Positions 1 to 9,554 of a DNA stretch of 64,000 nucleotides are shown one piece after another. Below the pieces are notes generated by a model, which was not told the origin of the DNA, ran no database searches, and worked only from the letters and a program-made list of their open reading frames with translations. Every line of letters begins with the position of its first letter. Position 1 is the stretch's first letter. The stretch spans positions 2,480,001-2,544,000 of the forward strand of contig JASGKX010000001.1 of the NCBI GenBank assembly GCA_049840475.1, written 5' to 3'. This DNA is from JBGVSA01 sp049840475 (GTDB lineage Bacteria > Pseudomonadota > Gammaproteobacteria > Burkholderiales > Rhodocyclaceae). Made by a program: the position numbers and the translations under genes.

Positions 1-588
1 CGCTTTCCTCAGGTCACGCTCGACGCCGATGTGCTCTACGTGGACGAAGGCGATGTGATGACCTCGGCCGGTACAGCTGCCGGTATCGATTGTTGCCTGC
101 ACTTCGTGCGCACGCTGCTCGGTGCGGAAGCGGCTGCCCGCGTGGCGCGCCATCTGGTGGTGCCGCCGCATCGACAGGGCGGGCAGGCGCAGTACATCGA
201 ACAACCGATCGCCGACAGCGCGCGGGACGATCGGCTTGCCGACACGCTCAACTGGGCGCGCAAGCATATCGACCAGGCGCACACCATCGACTCGCTGGCT
301 GCACGAGCGCTGATGAGCCGCCGAACCTTTACGCGGCGCTTTCACGCCAGCACGGGTACGACGGTTAATCGCTGGATCAGCGAACAGCGCCTTGGCGCGG
401 CCCAACGGTTGCTGGAAACCAGCGATCTGCCTGTCGACCAGATCGCCGCACGCACCGGGTTTGGCTCTGCGGTGTCGTTGCGGCAGCACTTTGCGCGGAC
501 GCTCAAGACATCGCCTCAAGCCTATCGGCGCACATTCAACGGACGTGACGAGGCGACGACGGCGTTCGCGGTGAGAGGGGACGCGTGA
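1..588 (+). CDS. GlxA/FtrA-family AraC-type transcriptional regulator (5' truncated by window edge)
   Basis: The frame is open from base 1, so the protein enters from outside the window and about 195 C-terminal codons are visible. The first residues carry the end of a DJ-1/PfpI-like amidotransferase fold (LYVDEGDVMTSAGTAAGID), typical of the regulator half of GlxA/FtrA proteins. An AraC-type double helix-turn-helix follows (ALMSRRTFTRRFHASTG, then DQIAARTGFGSAVSLRQHF). In this family the DJ-1-like part senses a ligand and the AraC part binds DNA. The target cannot be told because the upstream neighbour lies outside. Family assignment is firm; the specific name FtrA is a guess. Confidence 0.85.
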   Translation, partial: RFPQVTLDADVLYVDEGDVMTSAGTAAGIDCCLHFVRTLLGAEAAARVARHLVVPPHRQGGQAQYIEQPIADSARDDRLADTLNWARKHIDQAHTIDSLAARALMSRRTFTRRFHASTGTTVNRWISEQRLGAAQRLLETSDLPVDQIAARTGFGSAVSLRQHFARTLKTSPQAYRRTFNGRDEATTAFAVRGDA

Positions 589-592
589 GATC

Positions 593-628
593 GTCCGCGA
601 TGCCGGGTTTGCCCCAGGCATCGCGGAC
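593..628 (+). terminator. hairpin after the GlxA-family gene
   Basis: A perfect 12-bp stem (GTCCGCGATGCC at 593-604 with its complement at 617-628) lies five bases after the stop codon. There is no clear T-run, so it may be a weak or factor-assisted terminator; it could also serve the convergent small gene on the other strand. Confidence 0.5.
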
Positions 629-706
629 TTGAGGGTGGCGAATCGGGAAATCCGCCGTCGAGCTCGCTACCTAAATGGTTGATCGCCGCGCGAGAGGCGG
701 CCTTGA

Positions 707-970
707 TCATTGTGCGAGCGGGTGCGCGGTACGAAACCGCGTGTACACGTGCAACACGTGTTCTGCTTTGGCGAACTCGCCACAGCGCATGGCGTCGCCG
801 AGCAAGTCCTCCAGGCAATGGTCGAACGCAGAAATGCCCTCCTTGGTTTGCACCAGGCCGCACGCCATGGTCGCGGCTACGTGGGGTGATAAATGTTCGT
901 GTTCGGCAAACAGCGCTACATCCTCCTCAGTCAGGTCGCAGTAATCCAGGCAGTCGCGCATCGAAAGCAT
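707..970 (-). CDS. small hypothetical protein
   Basis: An 87-residue protein starting MLSMRDCLDYCDLTEEDVAL. It is acidic and rich in Cys and His, with no signal peptide or membrane segment, and looks helical. A short AGGAGAG-like element precedes the start. The frame has normal GC-rich codon use and no competing frame in this stretch has a recognisable product. I do not recognise a family; similar small cytoplasmic orphan proteins are common in Ralstonia-like genomes. It lies between convergent and divergent neighbours and is probably transcribed alone. Confidence 0.6.
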   Translation of the reverse strand: MLSMRDCLDYCDLTEEDVALFAEHEHLSPHVAATMACGLVQTKEGISAFDHCLEDLLGDAMRCGEFAKAEHVLHVYTRFRTAHPLAQ

Positions 971-1199
971 CGTCGTACTCTCCTACAGGGTGGGGCTGGT
1001 AGTACGGCTACCTCATCTAACCGTATATGACACATCTGGTAACGCAAGTAAGGTCTACCAATGCAGGCCACGGTGCGCCATTGCCTTGATCAATGGCACC
1101 GAGAACGTGCGTGGCTGTCAGGGCTACCTCACGGGAGCGCCGTTTTTTGAGACAATCGCGGGGTTTCGCCGCCGCGGCGGCCCCCGGACCACCACTTTC

Positions 1200-2489
1200 A
1201 TGCTCGACATTCAACTTCTTCGCTCGCAAACCGAACTCGTCGCCAAGCGCCTGGCCGAGCGCAAGGTCGCCTTTGACACGGCAGCCTTCAGCGCCATGGA
1301 AGACGAACGCAAGACGCTCCAGACCCGCACGCAAGATCTGCAAGCCAAGCGCAATGCGCTGTCCAAGCAGATCGGCATGCTCAAGGGCAAGGGTGAAGAC
1401 GCCTCCGCCGTGATGGCCGAGGTCGCTGGCGTCGGCGACGAACTCAAGCAGAACGAAGAACGCCTGGCCGCTTTGCAGGACAAGCTGAACGACTTCCTGC
1501 TGCGTATCCCCAATCTGCCGCATGAATCCGTGCCGGTCGGCAACGACGAAACCGGCAATGTCGAAGTGCGCCGCTGGGGTACGCCCGCAAGCTACGACTT
1601 TGAGGTGAAGGACCACGTCGACCTCGGCGCCGTGCTCGGTCTGGACTTTGACGCTGCCGCCAAGCTTTCCGGCGCGCGTTTTGCCGTCATGCGCGGCGGC
1701 ATGGCCCGCTTGCATCGCGCCATCGCACAACTGATGCTCGACACGCAGACCGGCGAGCACGGCTATACCGAGTGCTATACGCCCTACATCGTCAATGCCG
1801 ACGTGCTCTACGGCACGGGCCAACTGCCCAAGTTCGCTGATGACATGTTCCGTGTCGAGCGCGCGGGCGAGGGCGCCCAGACGCAGTACCTGATCTCCAC
1901 GTCCGAAATCTCACTGACCAACATGGTCCGCGACAGTGTGCTGCGTGCCGACGAACTACCCATCCGCATGACCGCCCACACGCCGTGCTTCCGCTCGGAA
2001 GCGGGCTCGTATGGCCGCGACACGCGCGGCATGATCCGCCAGCATCAATTCGACAAGGTCGAGATGGTGCAGATCACGCATCCCGAGAAGTCGTACGAAG
2101 CGCTTGAACAGATGGTCGGTCACGCCGAAGCCGTCCTGCAGAAACTCAAGCTGCCGTACCGCGTGGTGTCTTTGTGCACCGGCGACATGGGTTTCTCTGC
2201 CGCCAAGACCTACGACCTGGAAGTGTGGCTGCCGGCGCAGAACACCTATCGCGAGATTTCGTCCGTCTCCAACTGCGAGGCCTTCCAGGCCCGCCGCATG
2301 CAGGCGCGCTTCAAGAACGAACAGGGCAAGAACGAACTCGTCCACACGCTCAACGGTTCTGGCCTCGCAGTCGGCCGCACGTTGGTCGCGGTGCTCGAGA
2401 ACTATCAACAGGCTGACGGCTCGGTCATCGTTCCGGACGCGCTGCGCCCGTACATGGGTGGCCTGGAAGTGCTCAAGCCCGCAGCCTGA
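1200..2489 (+). CDS. serS: seryl-tRNA synthetase
   Basis: Class II aminoacyl-tRNA synthetase that charges tRNA-Ser with serine in the cytoplasm. The 429-residue product has the usual length. The N-terminal tRNA-binding coiled coil is at about residues 30-100 (TRTQDLQAKRNALSKQIG), followed by the catalytic core with motif 2 (CFRSEAGSYGRDTRGM) and motif 3 (NGSGLAVGRTLVAVLENYQQ). The start at 1200 gives MLDIQLLRSQ, the expected family N-terminus; the frame is open further upstream to 990 but that part does not look like SerRS. A tRNA-Ser gene lies just downstream with its own promoter. Confidence 0.98.
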   Translation: MLDIQLLRSQTELVAKRLAERKVAFDTAAFSAMEDERKTLQTRTQDLQAKRNALSKQIGMLKGKGEDASAVMAEVAGVGDELKQNEERLAALQDKLNDFLLRIPNLPHESVPVGNDETGNVEVRRWGTPASYDFEVKDHVDLGAVLGLDFDAAAKLSGARFAVMRGGMARLHRAIAQLMLDTQTGEHGYTECYTPYIVNADVLYGTGQLPKFADDMFRVERAGEGAQTQYLISTSEISLTNMVRDSVLRADELPIRMTAHTPCFRSEAGSYGRDTRGMIRQHQFDKVEMVQITHPEKSYEALEQMVGHAEAVLQKLKLPYRVVSLCTGDMGFSAAKTYDLEVWLPAQNTYREISSVSNCEAFQARRMQARFKNEQGKNELVHTLNGSGLAVGRTLVAVLENYQQADGSVIVPDALRPYMGGLEVLKPAA

Positions 2490-2518
2490 GCGGAAAAACG
2501 CCAGACGCACAAAAGCGC

Positions 2519-2547
2519 TGGCGTTCCACAAAAAGCCTCGCTATAAT
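2519..2547 (+). promoter_or_regulatory. promoter of tRNA-Ser
   Basis: A perfect TATAAT -10 box lies at 2542-2547, with a weak -35 (TGGCGT at 2519-2524) 17 bp upstream. The tRNA begins 11 bases after the -10. The GC-rich stretch between them is of the type found at growth-rate-controlled stable-RNA promoters. Confidence 0.75.
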
Positions 2548-2558
2548 GCGCGGCTCGC

Positions 2559-2648
<90 letters not shown>

Positions 2649-2659
2649 CTCATACCCGA

Positions 2660-2692
2660 AAAACCCACATGGCTACAGGCCCTGTGGGTTTT
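2660..2692 (+). terminator. Rho-independent terminator of tRNA-Ser
   Basis: AAAACCCACA at 2660-2669 pairs with TGTGGGTTTT at 2683-2692, and the T-run continues to about 2694. It lies 11 bases after the tRNA CCA end. Confidence 0.85.
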
Positions 2693-2915
2693 TTGTTTCT
2701 GGCGCTCCCACGCACCACATCGCGTCGCTGCAATGTGCGCAGTCTGCGCCTGCGGTGTCTGCGCAAAAAACCAATCTTCTACGACGACATTCAAACAGGC
2801 CACGATGCGGCCTGGCCTTGGCAACCAGGATTGAAATCAGGCGCAGTCAATTACAAGGTCGGGCCAAGGCGAGGCCATCGGCTGACTGGCGTGTGTCGCA
2901 TGCCGAAGCGTTGCG

Positions 2916-3215
2916 TCAGCCCAGCACGTGCCGAAGCAGGCCCGTTGCAGTGATACCGAAAAGCACGGTGGGCAGGATGGACCATCGCGTGGCTGCGAAC
3001 AGCGTGACGGCCAGGGCGACCAGATCGGCAGGCCGGTCTGAGACAAACGCCGGCGCAATCACTGATATCAGCACGCAGCCCGGCACGTTCTGCATGACCC
3101 GATGCAGACGTGGGCTGAGCGTCCGGTTTCGCAGTGCCACGTATCCCACTACGCGTGTCATGTACGTGGTCGCCGCCATCAGCGCGATGGTGAGCAGCGT
3201 GGTCGGATCAAGCAT
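2916..3215 (-). CDS. azlD: AzlD-family branched-chain amino acid exporter subunit
   Basis: Small integral membrane protein of about 99 residues with four hydrophobic segments (for example LLTIALMAATTYMTRVVGYV). With AzlC it forms a two-component exporter of branched-chain amino acids or their analogues. The chosen start (MLDPTTLLTI) at 3215 overlaps the azlC stop by 8 bp, so the pair is translationally coupled. The frame is open to 3272 but that extension lies inside azlC. A divergent Lrp-type regulator nearby matches the Bacillus azl arrangement and supports the call. Confidence 0.88.
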   Translation of the reverse strand: MLDPTTLLTIALMAATTYMTRVVGYVALRNRTLSPRLHRVMQNVPGCVLISVIAPAFVSDRPADLVALAVTLFAATRWSILPTVLFGITATGLLRHVLG

Positions 3216-3942
3216 GGTCGCTCTCCATGAACAATGCGGCCAGCAATCCAGAAAGCGCCCCGGCAGCGACATACCACGCGCCGGGAGCGACCTTGCTGAC
3301 CGCCGCCGCGACGATCAGGCTGACCAGCCAGGGGCGGCTGGTGCGCATGCCCTGCCACATGCCTCTCAGCAGGACCAGGAAGACGGCGGTAAATGCCATG
3401 TCGAAACCGTACTGCTCGACGTCTCCCAGCACCGGCCCAACCATCGCGCCCACGGCAGTGAAGACGACCCAGGTCAGATACAGCCCGGCCGAAACGCCCA
3501 GATAAAACGGCATGCTGATTCCGCTCGCGCCTCGACGCTTGGCATCCGCGAGTGCCATCGCCCAGCTCTCGTCGCACATGAAGAACAACGCGGGGATGGC
3601 GTAACGCCGCGGCACATGGCGCAGTAGCGGGGCAAACGCCGCGCCCATCAAAATGTGACGGCAGTTCACCAACACCGACATGGCCACGATCAGCGCAATG
3701 TGCGGCGGCGAGGTCCACAGGCGCAATGCTGTGAACTCGGACCCGCCACCGAAATTCAGTCCCGTCATCAAGGGCACTTCGACTACGTGGAACCCTTTCT
3801 GCACGGCCTGTGCGCCCAGCACCAGGGCAAAGGGCACAAAGCCGAGCATTACCGGCATGGCGGCGCGTAGCCCGCGCCAGAATCCGGTGGAGCGCTCTGC
3901 CAGCATGGGCAATGCGAGCGCGGGGTTTTGCAAGCTATTCAT
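3208..3942 (-). CDS. azlC: AzlC-family branched-chain amino acid exporter
   Basis: Inner-membrane protein of 244 residues and the large subunit of the AzlCD exporter. Typical features are FWRGLRAAMPVMLGFVPFAL near the N-terminus and the NCRHILMGAAFAPLLRH segment in the middle, plus several further hydrophobic helices. The start at 3942 (MNSLQNPALA) is preceded by an AGGAGAT ribosome site; the upstream in-frame extension to 4095 runs into the divergent promoter and is rejected. azlC leads the azlCD pair. Confidence 0.9.
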   Translation of the reverse strand: MNSLQNPALALPMLAERSTGFWRGLRAAMPVMLGFVPFALVLGAQAVQKGFHVVEVPLMTGLNFGGGSEFTALRLWTSPPHIALIVAMSVLVNCRHILMGAAFAPLLRHVPRRYAIPALFFMCDESWAMALADAKRRGASGISMPFYLGVSAGLYLTWVVFTAVGAMVGPVLGDVEQYGFDMAFTAVFLVLLRGMWQGMRTSRPWLVSLIVAAAVSKVAPGAWYVAAGALSGLLAALFMESDHA

Positions 3943-4066
3943 CGTGATCTCCTGTTGAAGGTATTTTCTGCCAGAGGTCGAAGAATTTGGTTGCGTAGTT
4001 GCTCGATAAATCGGATAAGTTGGCACGTAATATCCATGTGACGACAAAGACTGGAGGTTTGTGCCA

Positions 4067-4525
4067 ATGAAGCTGGATGCCATCGATCGGCGCATATTGC
4101 GGGCCCTGCAACGGGATGGCCGATTGCAGAATGTTGATCTGGCCAGAGAGGTGGGTTTGTCGCCTTCACCCTGTTTGCGACGGGTGCGTCTGCTGGAAGA
4201 GGCCGGGGTGATCGAGCGTTATGTCGCCGTGCTCAACGCCAGCAAGGTTGACAAAGGGCTGTCTGTGTTTGTGCGTGTCTGGCTAAAGGGACAGGATGCC
4301 GACACGGTGGAGCGGTTCACGGAAGCCGTGCGGCTGCTGCCGGAAGTCGTGGAGTGTCACCTGATGGCGGGGGATTGCGATTTCGTCTTGCGCGTCGTCG
4401 CAGCGGATCTGGAGGAATACCGGCAACTTCAGGTCAATCATCTGACCCGTTTGCCGGGGGTGCAAAGTGTGAAGACCGAAATCCCCATGCAGAAGATAAA
4501 GCTCACCTCCGAATTGCCGGTTTGA
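4067..4525 (+). CDS. Lrp/AsnC-family transcriptional regulator
   Basis: A 152-residue feast/famine regulator. The N-terminal winged helix-turn-helix (DAIDRRILRALQRDGRLQNV, then LAREVGLSPSPCLRRVRLLE) is followed by a RAM effector-binding domain with VECHLMAGDCDFVLRV. The ATG at 4067 lies 9 bases after GGAGG; a GTG at 4061 in the same frame is only 3 bases away and less likely. It is divergent from azlCD across a 124-bp intergenic region and probably controls that exporter in response to an amino acid. Confidence 0.92.
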   Translation: MKLDAIDRRILRALQRDGRLQNVDLAREVGLSPSPCLRRVRLLEEAGVIERYVAVLNASKVDKGLSVFVRVWLKGQDADTVERFTEAVRLLPEVVECHLMAGDCDFVLRVVAADLEEYRQLQVNHLTRLPGVQSVKTEIPMQKIKLTSELPV

Positions 4526-4630
4526 TGTGCGAGGAGCGTCCTCCACGACCTCCTCGTAGCGCGTGCAAACAAAACACGGGCCACCGCCGGGCCATTCGCG
4601 ATCTCCACGGGGCGCGGCCGTGACCCCGTG

Positions 4631-6070
4631 CTAGGCCTGCGTGTAGGCAGTTTTGACGGTGGTGTAGAACTCTGCCGCGTAGCGCCCTTGTTCGCGCGGG
4701 CCGTAGCTGGAACCTTTGCGTCCGCCGAAAGGCACGTGGTAATCGACCCCTGCGGTGGGCAGGTTCACCATCACCATGCCGGCCTGTGAATGCCGTTTGA
4801 AGTGTGTGGCGTACTTCAGTGACGTGGTGGCGATGCCGGCCGCCAGACCGAAAGGTGTGTCGTTGGCCAGCGCCAGCGCATGTTCATAATCGCGGGCCTG
4901 CAGGACGCTGACCACGGGGCCGAAGACTTCCTCGCGGTTGATGCGCATCTCGGGCGTGGTGTCGGTGATCAGCGCAGGGCGCATGTAAAAGCCGGGTTGG
5001 CCATCCGGGTTGTGCGGAATCGCTTCGCCGCCACTGATCAATCGTCCGCCCTCGGTACGGGCAATGCCGACGTATTCGAGGTTCTGCGCCAGTTGCCGGC
5101 CATCGACAACGGGGCCGATGTCGCAACCCGGCCTGCGCGCATCATCCACACGCAGCGTCTTCATCTTGTCAGCCATCGCCGCCACGAAGCGGTCGTGGAT
5201 GCCTGCGGTGACGATCAGGCGTGAGGACGCCGTGCAGCGCTGGCCGGTCGAGAAGAAACCGCTGTTGATGGCGCAGCCGACAGCAACGTCGATGTCGGCA
5301 TCGTCGAGCACGACCATTGGGTTCTTGCCGCCCATTTCGAGCTGAAACTTCGCCATGCGGGCCACGCAAGCGGCTGCAACCTTCTTGCCCGTGACGACCG
5401 AGCCGGTGAAGGTCACCCCGGTTACGCGCACGTCATCCAGCAGCGTGGCGCCGACTTCGGAACCACGCCCCATCACAAGGTTGAACACGCCCGCCGGCAG
5501 ACCGCTGCGGGACAGGATTTCGGCCAGCGCCCAAGCCGACCCCGGCACCAGCTCTGCAGGCTTGAAGACCACGCAGTTTCCGTACGCCAATGCGGGCGCA
5601 ATCTTCCAGGCCGGGATCGCGATCGGGAAGTTCCACGGCGTGATGATGCCGACGACGCCCAACGCTTCGCGCGTGATCTCAACGCCTACGCCGGGCCGTA
5701 CCGAAGGCAGCAATTCGCCGGCAGTGCGCAGGGCTTCGCCCGCGAAAAACTTGAAGATATTGCCGGCGCGGACGACTTCACCGATCGCTTCGGGCAGGGT
5801 CTTGCCTTCTTCACGTGCCAGCAGGTCACCCAGCTCCGTGCGTCGCGCCAGGATTTCGGCACCCACCGCATCCAGGATGTCAAAGCGCTGCTGAGGCGTG
5901 GTCAGGCTCCATGCCGGGAATGCAGCCGTGGCCGCGGCAATCGCCTGTTGGGTCTGCGCCGCATTGGCCTGCGCGTACTCGCCCACGACATCGCGGGTGT
6001 CGGACGGATTGGTGTTGAGGGAGATCGCGTGGCCTGCCAGCCAGTTGCCGTCGATGTAATTCTTGAACAT
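4631..6070 (-). CDS. NAD(P)-dependent aldehyde dehydrogenase, possibly 2,5-dioxovalerate dehydrogenase
   Basis: A 479-residue ALDH-superfamily enzyme that oxidises an aldehyde to a carboxylate. Visible motifs are the cofactor-site IITPWNFPIAIPAWK, the general-base region QLEMGGKNPMVV and the catalytic cysteine in FFSTGQRCTASSRL. The FSTGQRCTA form is frequent in alpha-ketoglutaric semialdehyde dehydrogenases of sugar-acid pathways, so that substrate is a reasonable but unproven guess. The start at 6070 (MFKNYIDGNWLAG) is the conserved N-terminus; the open frame upstream of it is not conserved-looking. It lies downstream of the propeller gene on the same strand. Confidence 0.85.
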   Translation of the reverse strand: MFKNYIDGNWLAGHAISLNTNPSDTRDVVGEYAQANAAQTQQAIAAATAAFPAWSLTTPQQRFDILDAVGAEILARRTELGDLLAREEGKTLPEAIGEVVRAGNIFKFFAGEALRTAGELLPSVRPGVGVEITREALGVVGIITPWNFPIAIPAWKIAPALAYGNCVVFKPAELVPGSAWALAEILSRSGLPAGVFNLVMGRGSEVGATLLDDVRVTGVTFTGSVVTGKKVAAACVARMAKFQLEMGGKNPMVVLDDADIDVAVGCAINSGFFSTGQRCTASSRLIVTAGIHDRFVAAMADKMKTLRVDDARRPGCDIGPVVDGRQLAQNLEYVGIARTEGGRLISGGEAIPHNPDGQPGFYMRPALITDTTPEMRINREEVFGPVVSVLQARDYEHALALANDTPFGLAAGIATTSLKYATHFKRHSQAGMVMVNLPTAGVDYHVPFGGRKGSSYGPREQGRYAAEFYTTVKTAYTQA

Positions 6071-6236
6071 GAAATCTGCCTTGTGATGTGTCGAATGACG
6101 CTTCGGGCCGGGCGCCGTGTGTGCTCGCGATCTCTGCTTTGTAGTGACCTGCGTAACGCCTGCCACGCGGAACCCTCCCGACTTCCACTTTGCAGAGGAG
6201 ACCGGGCGGGTTCAGAGCGGTCGCGCCCCGTGCGTC

Positions 6237-8157
6237 TCAGCGGGCGGCGACCGGCACGTATTGCGGCGTGGAGTCTTCCCAGATGCTGTCGGTAATCTGA
6301 CGCTTGTTGCTGCCGTCGGCATCCATGACAAACAACTGGCCGTAGGGCTGGAAGGTGTTGTCGTAGTAACTGGCCTCGTCTCGGTAACCGGCGATGGCAC
6401 TGTTCCACAGAATCTGCTTGCCGTCATGGGTCCACACAGCGTGGCCGTCGCTGGCCTCTGTCGTGGTCAAGCGTTGCAGATCGGTGCCATCCGGGCGAAC
6501 GGTGTAGATGTCGAAGTTCGACCACTTGCTGCCGGCGATCCGCTCGCCGCGCGTGAACATGATGCGGCTGCCATCGGGTGACCACAGGGGCAGATTGTCA
6601 TACCCGTCGGTGAGAACGCGGATCTTGCGGGTCTCTAGATTGAGTACGGCGATGCCGCCGAGCGACGCGCTGTTCGGGTCTAGATTGGCAATACGGAACA
6701 CAACCTCCTTGCCATCGGCCGAATAGCTGGGAAAGCCGGCATTGAAGATGGAGTCGTCGGTCAGCGCTTCGAGTCCCGTACCATCGCGGCGCACGCGCAT
6801 GAGCTTGGCGCGACCCTTGCCACGTTCGGTGAACCAACTACCTACTCCGAATACCACCCATTCGCCATCCGGCGACCACGACGGATAAAAGGCTCCGGCA
6901 AGCCCGCGTTTGAACAACGAGGGGTCCAGACCGCTCTGCTTGGTCACGTCGAAAATGCGCTTACGGTCACTGCCATTGGCGCGCATGATGTCCACCGAGC
7001 CGTCGTCACCCTTGGCGGTCAGCACCATCATGCCGTCCTTGGCGAAGGCCGGCCATACGTCGGAGTAGCGGTACTCGCGTGTCTTATCCCAGCTGAATAT
7101 CGCCTGATCCTGCTTCCAGCCACGCCAGGTGAACTTCTCGTAGATCACCTGCTTGCCGTCGGCTGACCACGTGGGCGTGCGCAGTCCTTCGATCTTCACC
7201 ACCGGTTTGCCAGCGACGGTGGAATGCAGACCTTCGCCCGCCCCGCCTTTTCCGCGATAGACGATCTCGTCCTGGCTCACGTACTGCGGGTTCATCTTGA
7301 AACCGGGGCCGCTGGTGTGGACCTGACGCTCACCCGTGGCTACGTCCACCGACACGATCTGCGAATCGATCTTTGGCAGCAGATCGGGGCGCAGCACCCA
7401 GTAGGTGTACCTCGGCCAGCGTTTCGTAGAACACGATGCGCTTGCCATCCGGCGACCACTTAGGCGAGCCCAGGCAGTAGTCGGGGCGGCTCGCCACTTT
7501 GCGAAAGCCCGTGCCGTCGGCGCGCACGATGTAGATGCTGAGCTCTTGCGTATGCTCCCAGCCAGCGCCGTCGTGGTGGCCTTTCCACGACGTGTTCCGG
7601 TCCGACGAGAAGGCCAGCCACTGGCCGTCCGGCGACCACGATGGCCGATAGAAACCATTGGGCAGGTTCGCCTGACCCTGGATATCCTTGGCGCCCGTCA
7701 CGTTGCGCAATGCACGGGTCTTGAGGTCCAGTACCCAGATGTTCGCCTTGAAGCCGTCGCGCGTGCTGACAAAGGCGATCTTGCTGCCATCGGGCGAAAA
7801 GACAGCGGCATCTTCCACCGCTGGCGAATCGGTCAGGCGTTCCACCTGCGTGCCATCGACGCGGGCACGGTAGAGGTTGGAGTTACCCAGACCGTCGCGT
7901 TCGGACGTAAAGGCGACCCACTGACCGTCGGCCGAGAAGGACGCGTTGCAGTCCAGCGTGCCGCTGTCGATCACCTTGCGCTCGTTGCTGCCGTCGGCGT
8001 TGGCGATGAAGATCTGCGAAGCCGAGGGGCCGATGCGATTGAGCAGCAAGGCGCCCTCGGCCGCGTTTGCGGGCGTGACGGCCAGTGCACGCAAGAACAG
8101 GCAGGTCAGCGCGCACATCAGCGATGAGACGCTGCCGAGAGAATTCCTGCGATCCAT
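6237..8157 (-). pseudogene. TolB-like beta-propeller (PD40/WD40-like) exported protein, frameshifted
   Basis: Two overlapping frames together encode one protein of about 640 residues. The N-terminal part starts at 8157 with a signal peptide (MDRRNSLGSVSSLMCALTC). Repeated PD40 blades run through both parts, such as FSADGQWVAFTSER, FSPDGSKIAFVSTRDG, WSPDGQWLAFSSDR and WSPDGSRIMFTRGE. The frame changes at 7407-7413; removing one base there joins VFYETLAE to YTYWVLRPDLLPK. The protein is probably periplasmic and binds a protein or ligand; function unknown. It follows the lactonase on the same strand. The shift may be real or a base-calling error. Confidence 0.8.
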
Positions 8158-8210
8158 GACTCTTGTCTCCTGAAATTCGTCAGTTTTTTGGGACTGCGTT
8201 GGGCGCTGCT

Positions 8211-9377
8211 TCAATTCACAAAAGAAACGCTCGCTGGTGTTGGCGCATCCAGGGCTTGACCGGTGTCGGCCAGACGCCCCGATTCGGGATCGATGCTGAA
8301 CAGATTCACGCGGTTGCTGCGGTAGTTCGCCACCAACAGCCACTTGCCCGAGGCGTGCATTTCGAAAGCCCACGGCGCGTCGCCACCGCTGGGCAGACGC
8401 TGGTTCAACGTCAGCTCGCCCGTCTCGTCGTTCACGCGATAGACGACGAGCGTGTTCTCGCCACGGTCACCCACATAGACGAATCGACCGTCATGGCTCA
8501 GTGCGATTTCCGACGCGCTCTTCGCGCCCTTGAAGTCGGGCGTAGAGATGGACTGAGACTGCACCGGGCTCAGGCGTGCCGTGGCCGCGTCCCACTTCAA
8601 TGTCATGATCTCTGCGCTCAGTTCATTGACCACGTACACGAAGCGCCCGTCTGCGTCGAAGACGGCACGACGAGGGCCACTGCCGGGCGGCGTGGCAAAC
8701 GCGTGGGGCGAGGCCGCGTCGTCCGGTGACAGCCGGTGGCTGGCGCGGTCGAAGCTATAGATGAAAACGCGATCGGCTCCCAGATCGGGTACCAGCGCGT
8801 AATGACCAGTGGGGTCGAGTGCGATGCCATGGGCATGCGGGCTTGTCTGGCGGCGATGCGGGCCAGAGCCCGTGGCTTTGATCGTGGAGACCAGGGTGCC
8901 CAGGCTGCCATCTGCATTGAGCGCGATGCTCGATGCCGAGCCACCGCCGAAATTGGCGGCGAACAGGGTGGCCGAACTTTGATCGAGCGCGACATAGGTC
9001 GTGCCTGCGCCGCCTGCAGCACGTTCGCCGACCTTGGTCAGCCCGCCGGACTCACGGTCGAGGGAGAAAGCCGCGACGCTGCCTTCCTGACCTGTGCCAT
9101 CGGTGGCCGCATAGACCAGCGGCAACTGCGGATGGGGCGCGAGCCATTTTGGTTTGGGCACGTCGGCCACCGGGCCCAGCGACGTCATCTTGCCGGCACA
9201 GGCATCGAAACGCAGCGCATGGATCTGGTTGCCGTCCGAGCCCACCAGCGCGAGTCCGGCTGGCGTGCACGCTGACGCCGAAGCGGTCTGGCTGCCTGTC
9301 GATGCGCAGCCGCCAAGCAAGGTGCTCAAGGCCAACATGGCGGGAAGCCCGGCCCAGGCCCGCAAGATCTTTGCCAT
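8211..9377 (-). CDS. lactonase-family seven-bladed beta-propeller lipoprotein
   Basis: A 388-residue protein of the lactonase (6-phosphogluconolactonase-like, PF10282) family. The N-terminus is a lipoprotein signal with lipobox LLGGC (cysteine near residue 24), so it is probably membrane anchored and periplasmic. Family features include HAHGIALDPTGHYALVPDLG, RRAVFDADGRFVYVVNELS and APWAFEMHASGKWLLVANYR. A periplasmic location argues against a role in the pentose phosphate pathway. An 18-bp box shared with the aromatic operon lies about 100 bp upstream, hinting that it may act on a lactone intermediate or substrate of that pathway. Confidence 0.82.
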   Translation of the reverse strand: MAKILRAWAGLPAMLALSTLLGGCASTGSQTASASACTPAGLALVGSDGNQIHALRFDACAGKMTSLGPVADVPKPKWLAPHPQLPLVYAATDGTGQEGSVAAFSLDRESGGLTKVGERAAGGAGTTYVALDQSSATLFAANFGGGSASSIALNADGSLGTLVSTIKATGSGPHRRQTSPHAHGIALDPTGHYALVPDLGADRVFIYSFDRASHRLSPDDAASPHAFATPPGSGPRRAVFDADGRFVYVVNELSAEIMTLKWDAATARLSPVQSQSISTPDFKGAKSASEIALSHDGRFVYVGDRGENTLVVYRVNDETGELTLNQRLPSGGDAPWAFEMHASGKWLLVANYRSNRVNLFSIDPESGRLADTGQALDAPTPASVSFVN

Positions 9378-9467
9378 CTCTGTCTCCTGTTTTATCCAAG
9401 GCTGTCATTGGCCTTGTCTGGGCAGGAGAATAGGAGGCGCCCCGGCTGGCACCACTACACAAAAGAC

Positions 9468-9485
9468 AGATTCGCCAGCACTTTT
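9468..9485 (-). promoter_or_regulatory. 18-bp box upstream of the lactonase gene, shared with the aromatic operon
   Basis: AGATTCGCCAGCACTTTT on the plus strand matches AGATTCGCTGGCACTTTT at 19480-19497 in 16 of 18 positions. Each copy is about 90-140 bp upstream of a minus-strand start (9377 and 19360). Read on the minus strand, each is followed by a T-rich stretch and a TAG-G-G element, so the surroundings are also alike. The AraC-type regulator encoded next to it is the obvious candidate binder; this is inference. Confidence 0.6.
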
Positions 9486-9554
9486 TTCGCCTGCCGTTGC
9501 AGCAGGCGAAGGCAATGGAGGAGGGGAGCGAGCGGTGCTGCGAGCGGCCTGCGG

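Noticed and set aside
990..1199. Upstream extension of the serS reading frame
   Set aside because: The 70 extra residues do not resemble SerRS, whose conserved start MLDIQLLRSQ is at 1200.
9486..9510. Hairpin TTCGCCTGC/GCAGGCGAA after the AraC-type gene as a terminator
   Set aside because: The T-run precedes the stem on the plus strand and none follows on either strand, so it is not a standard terminator; it may be part of the lactonase regulatory region.
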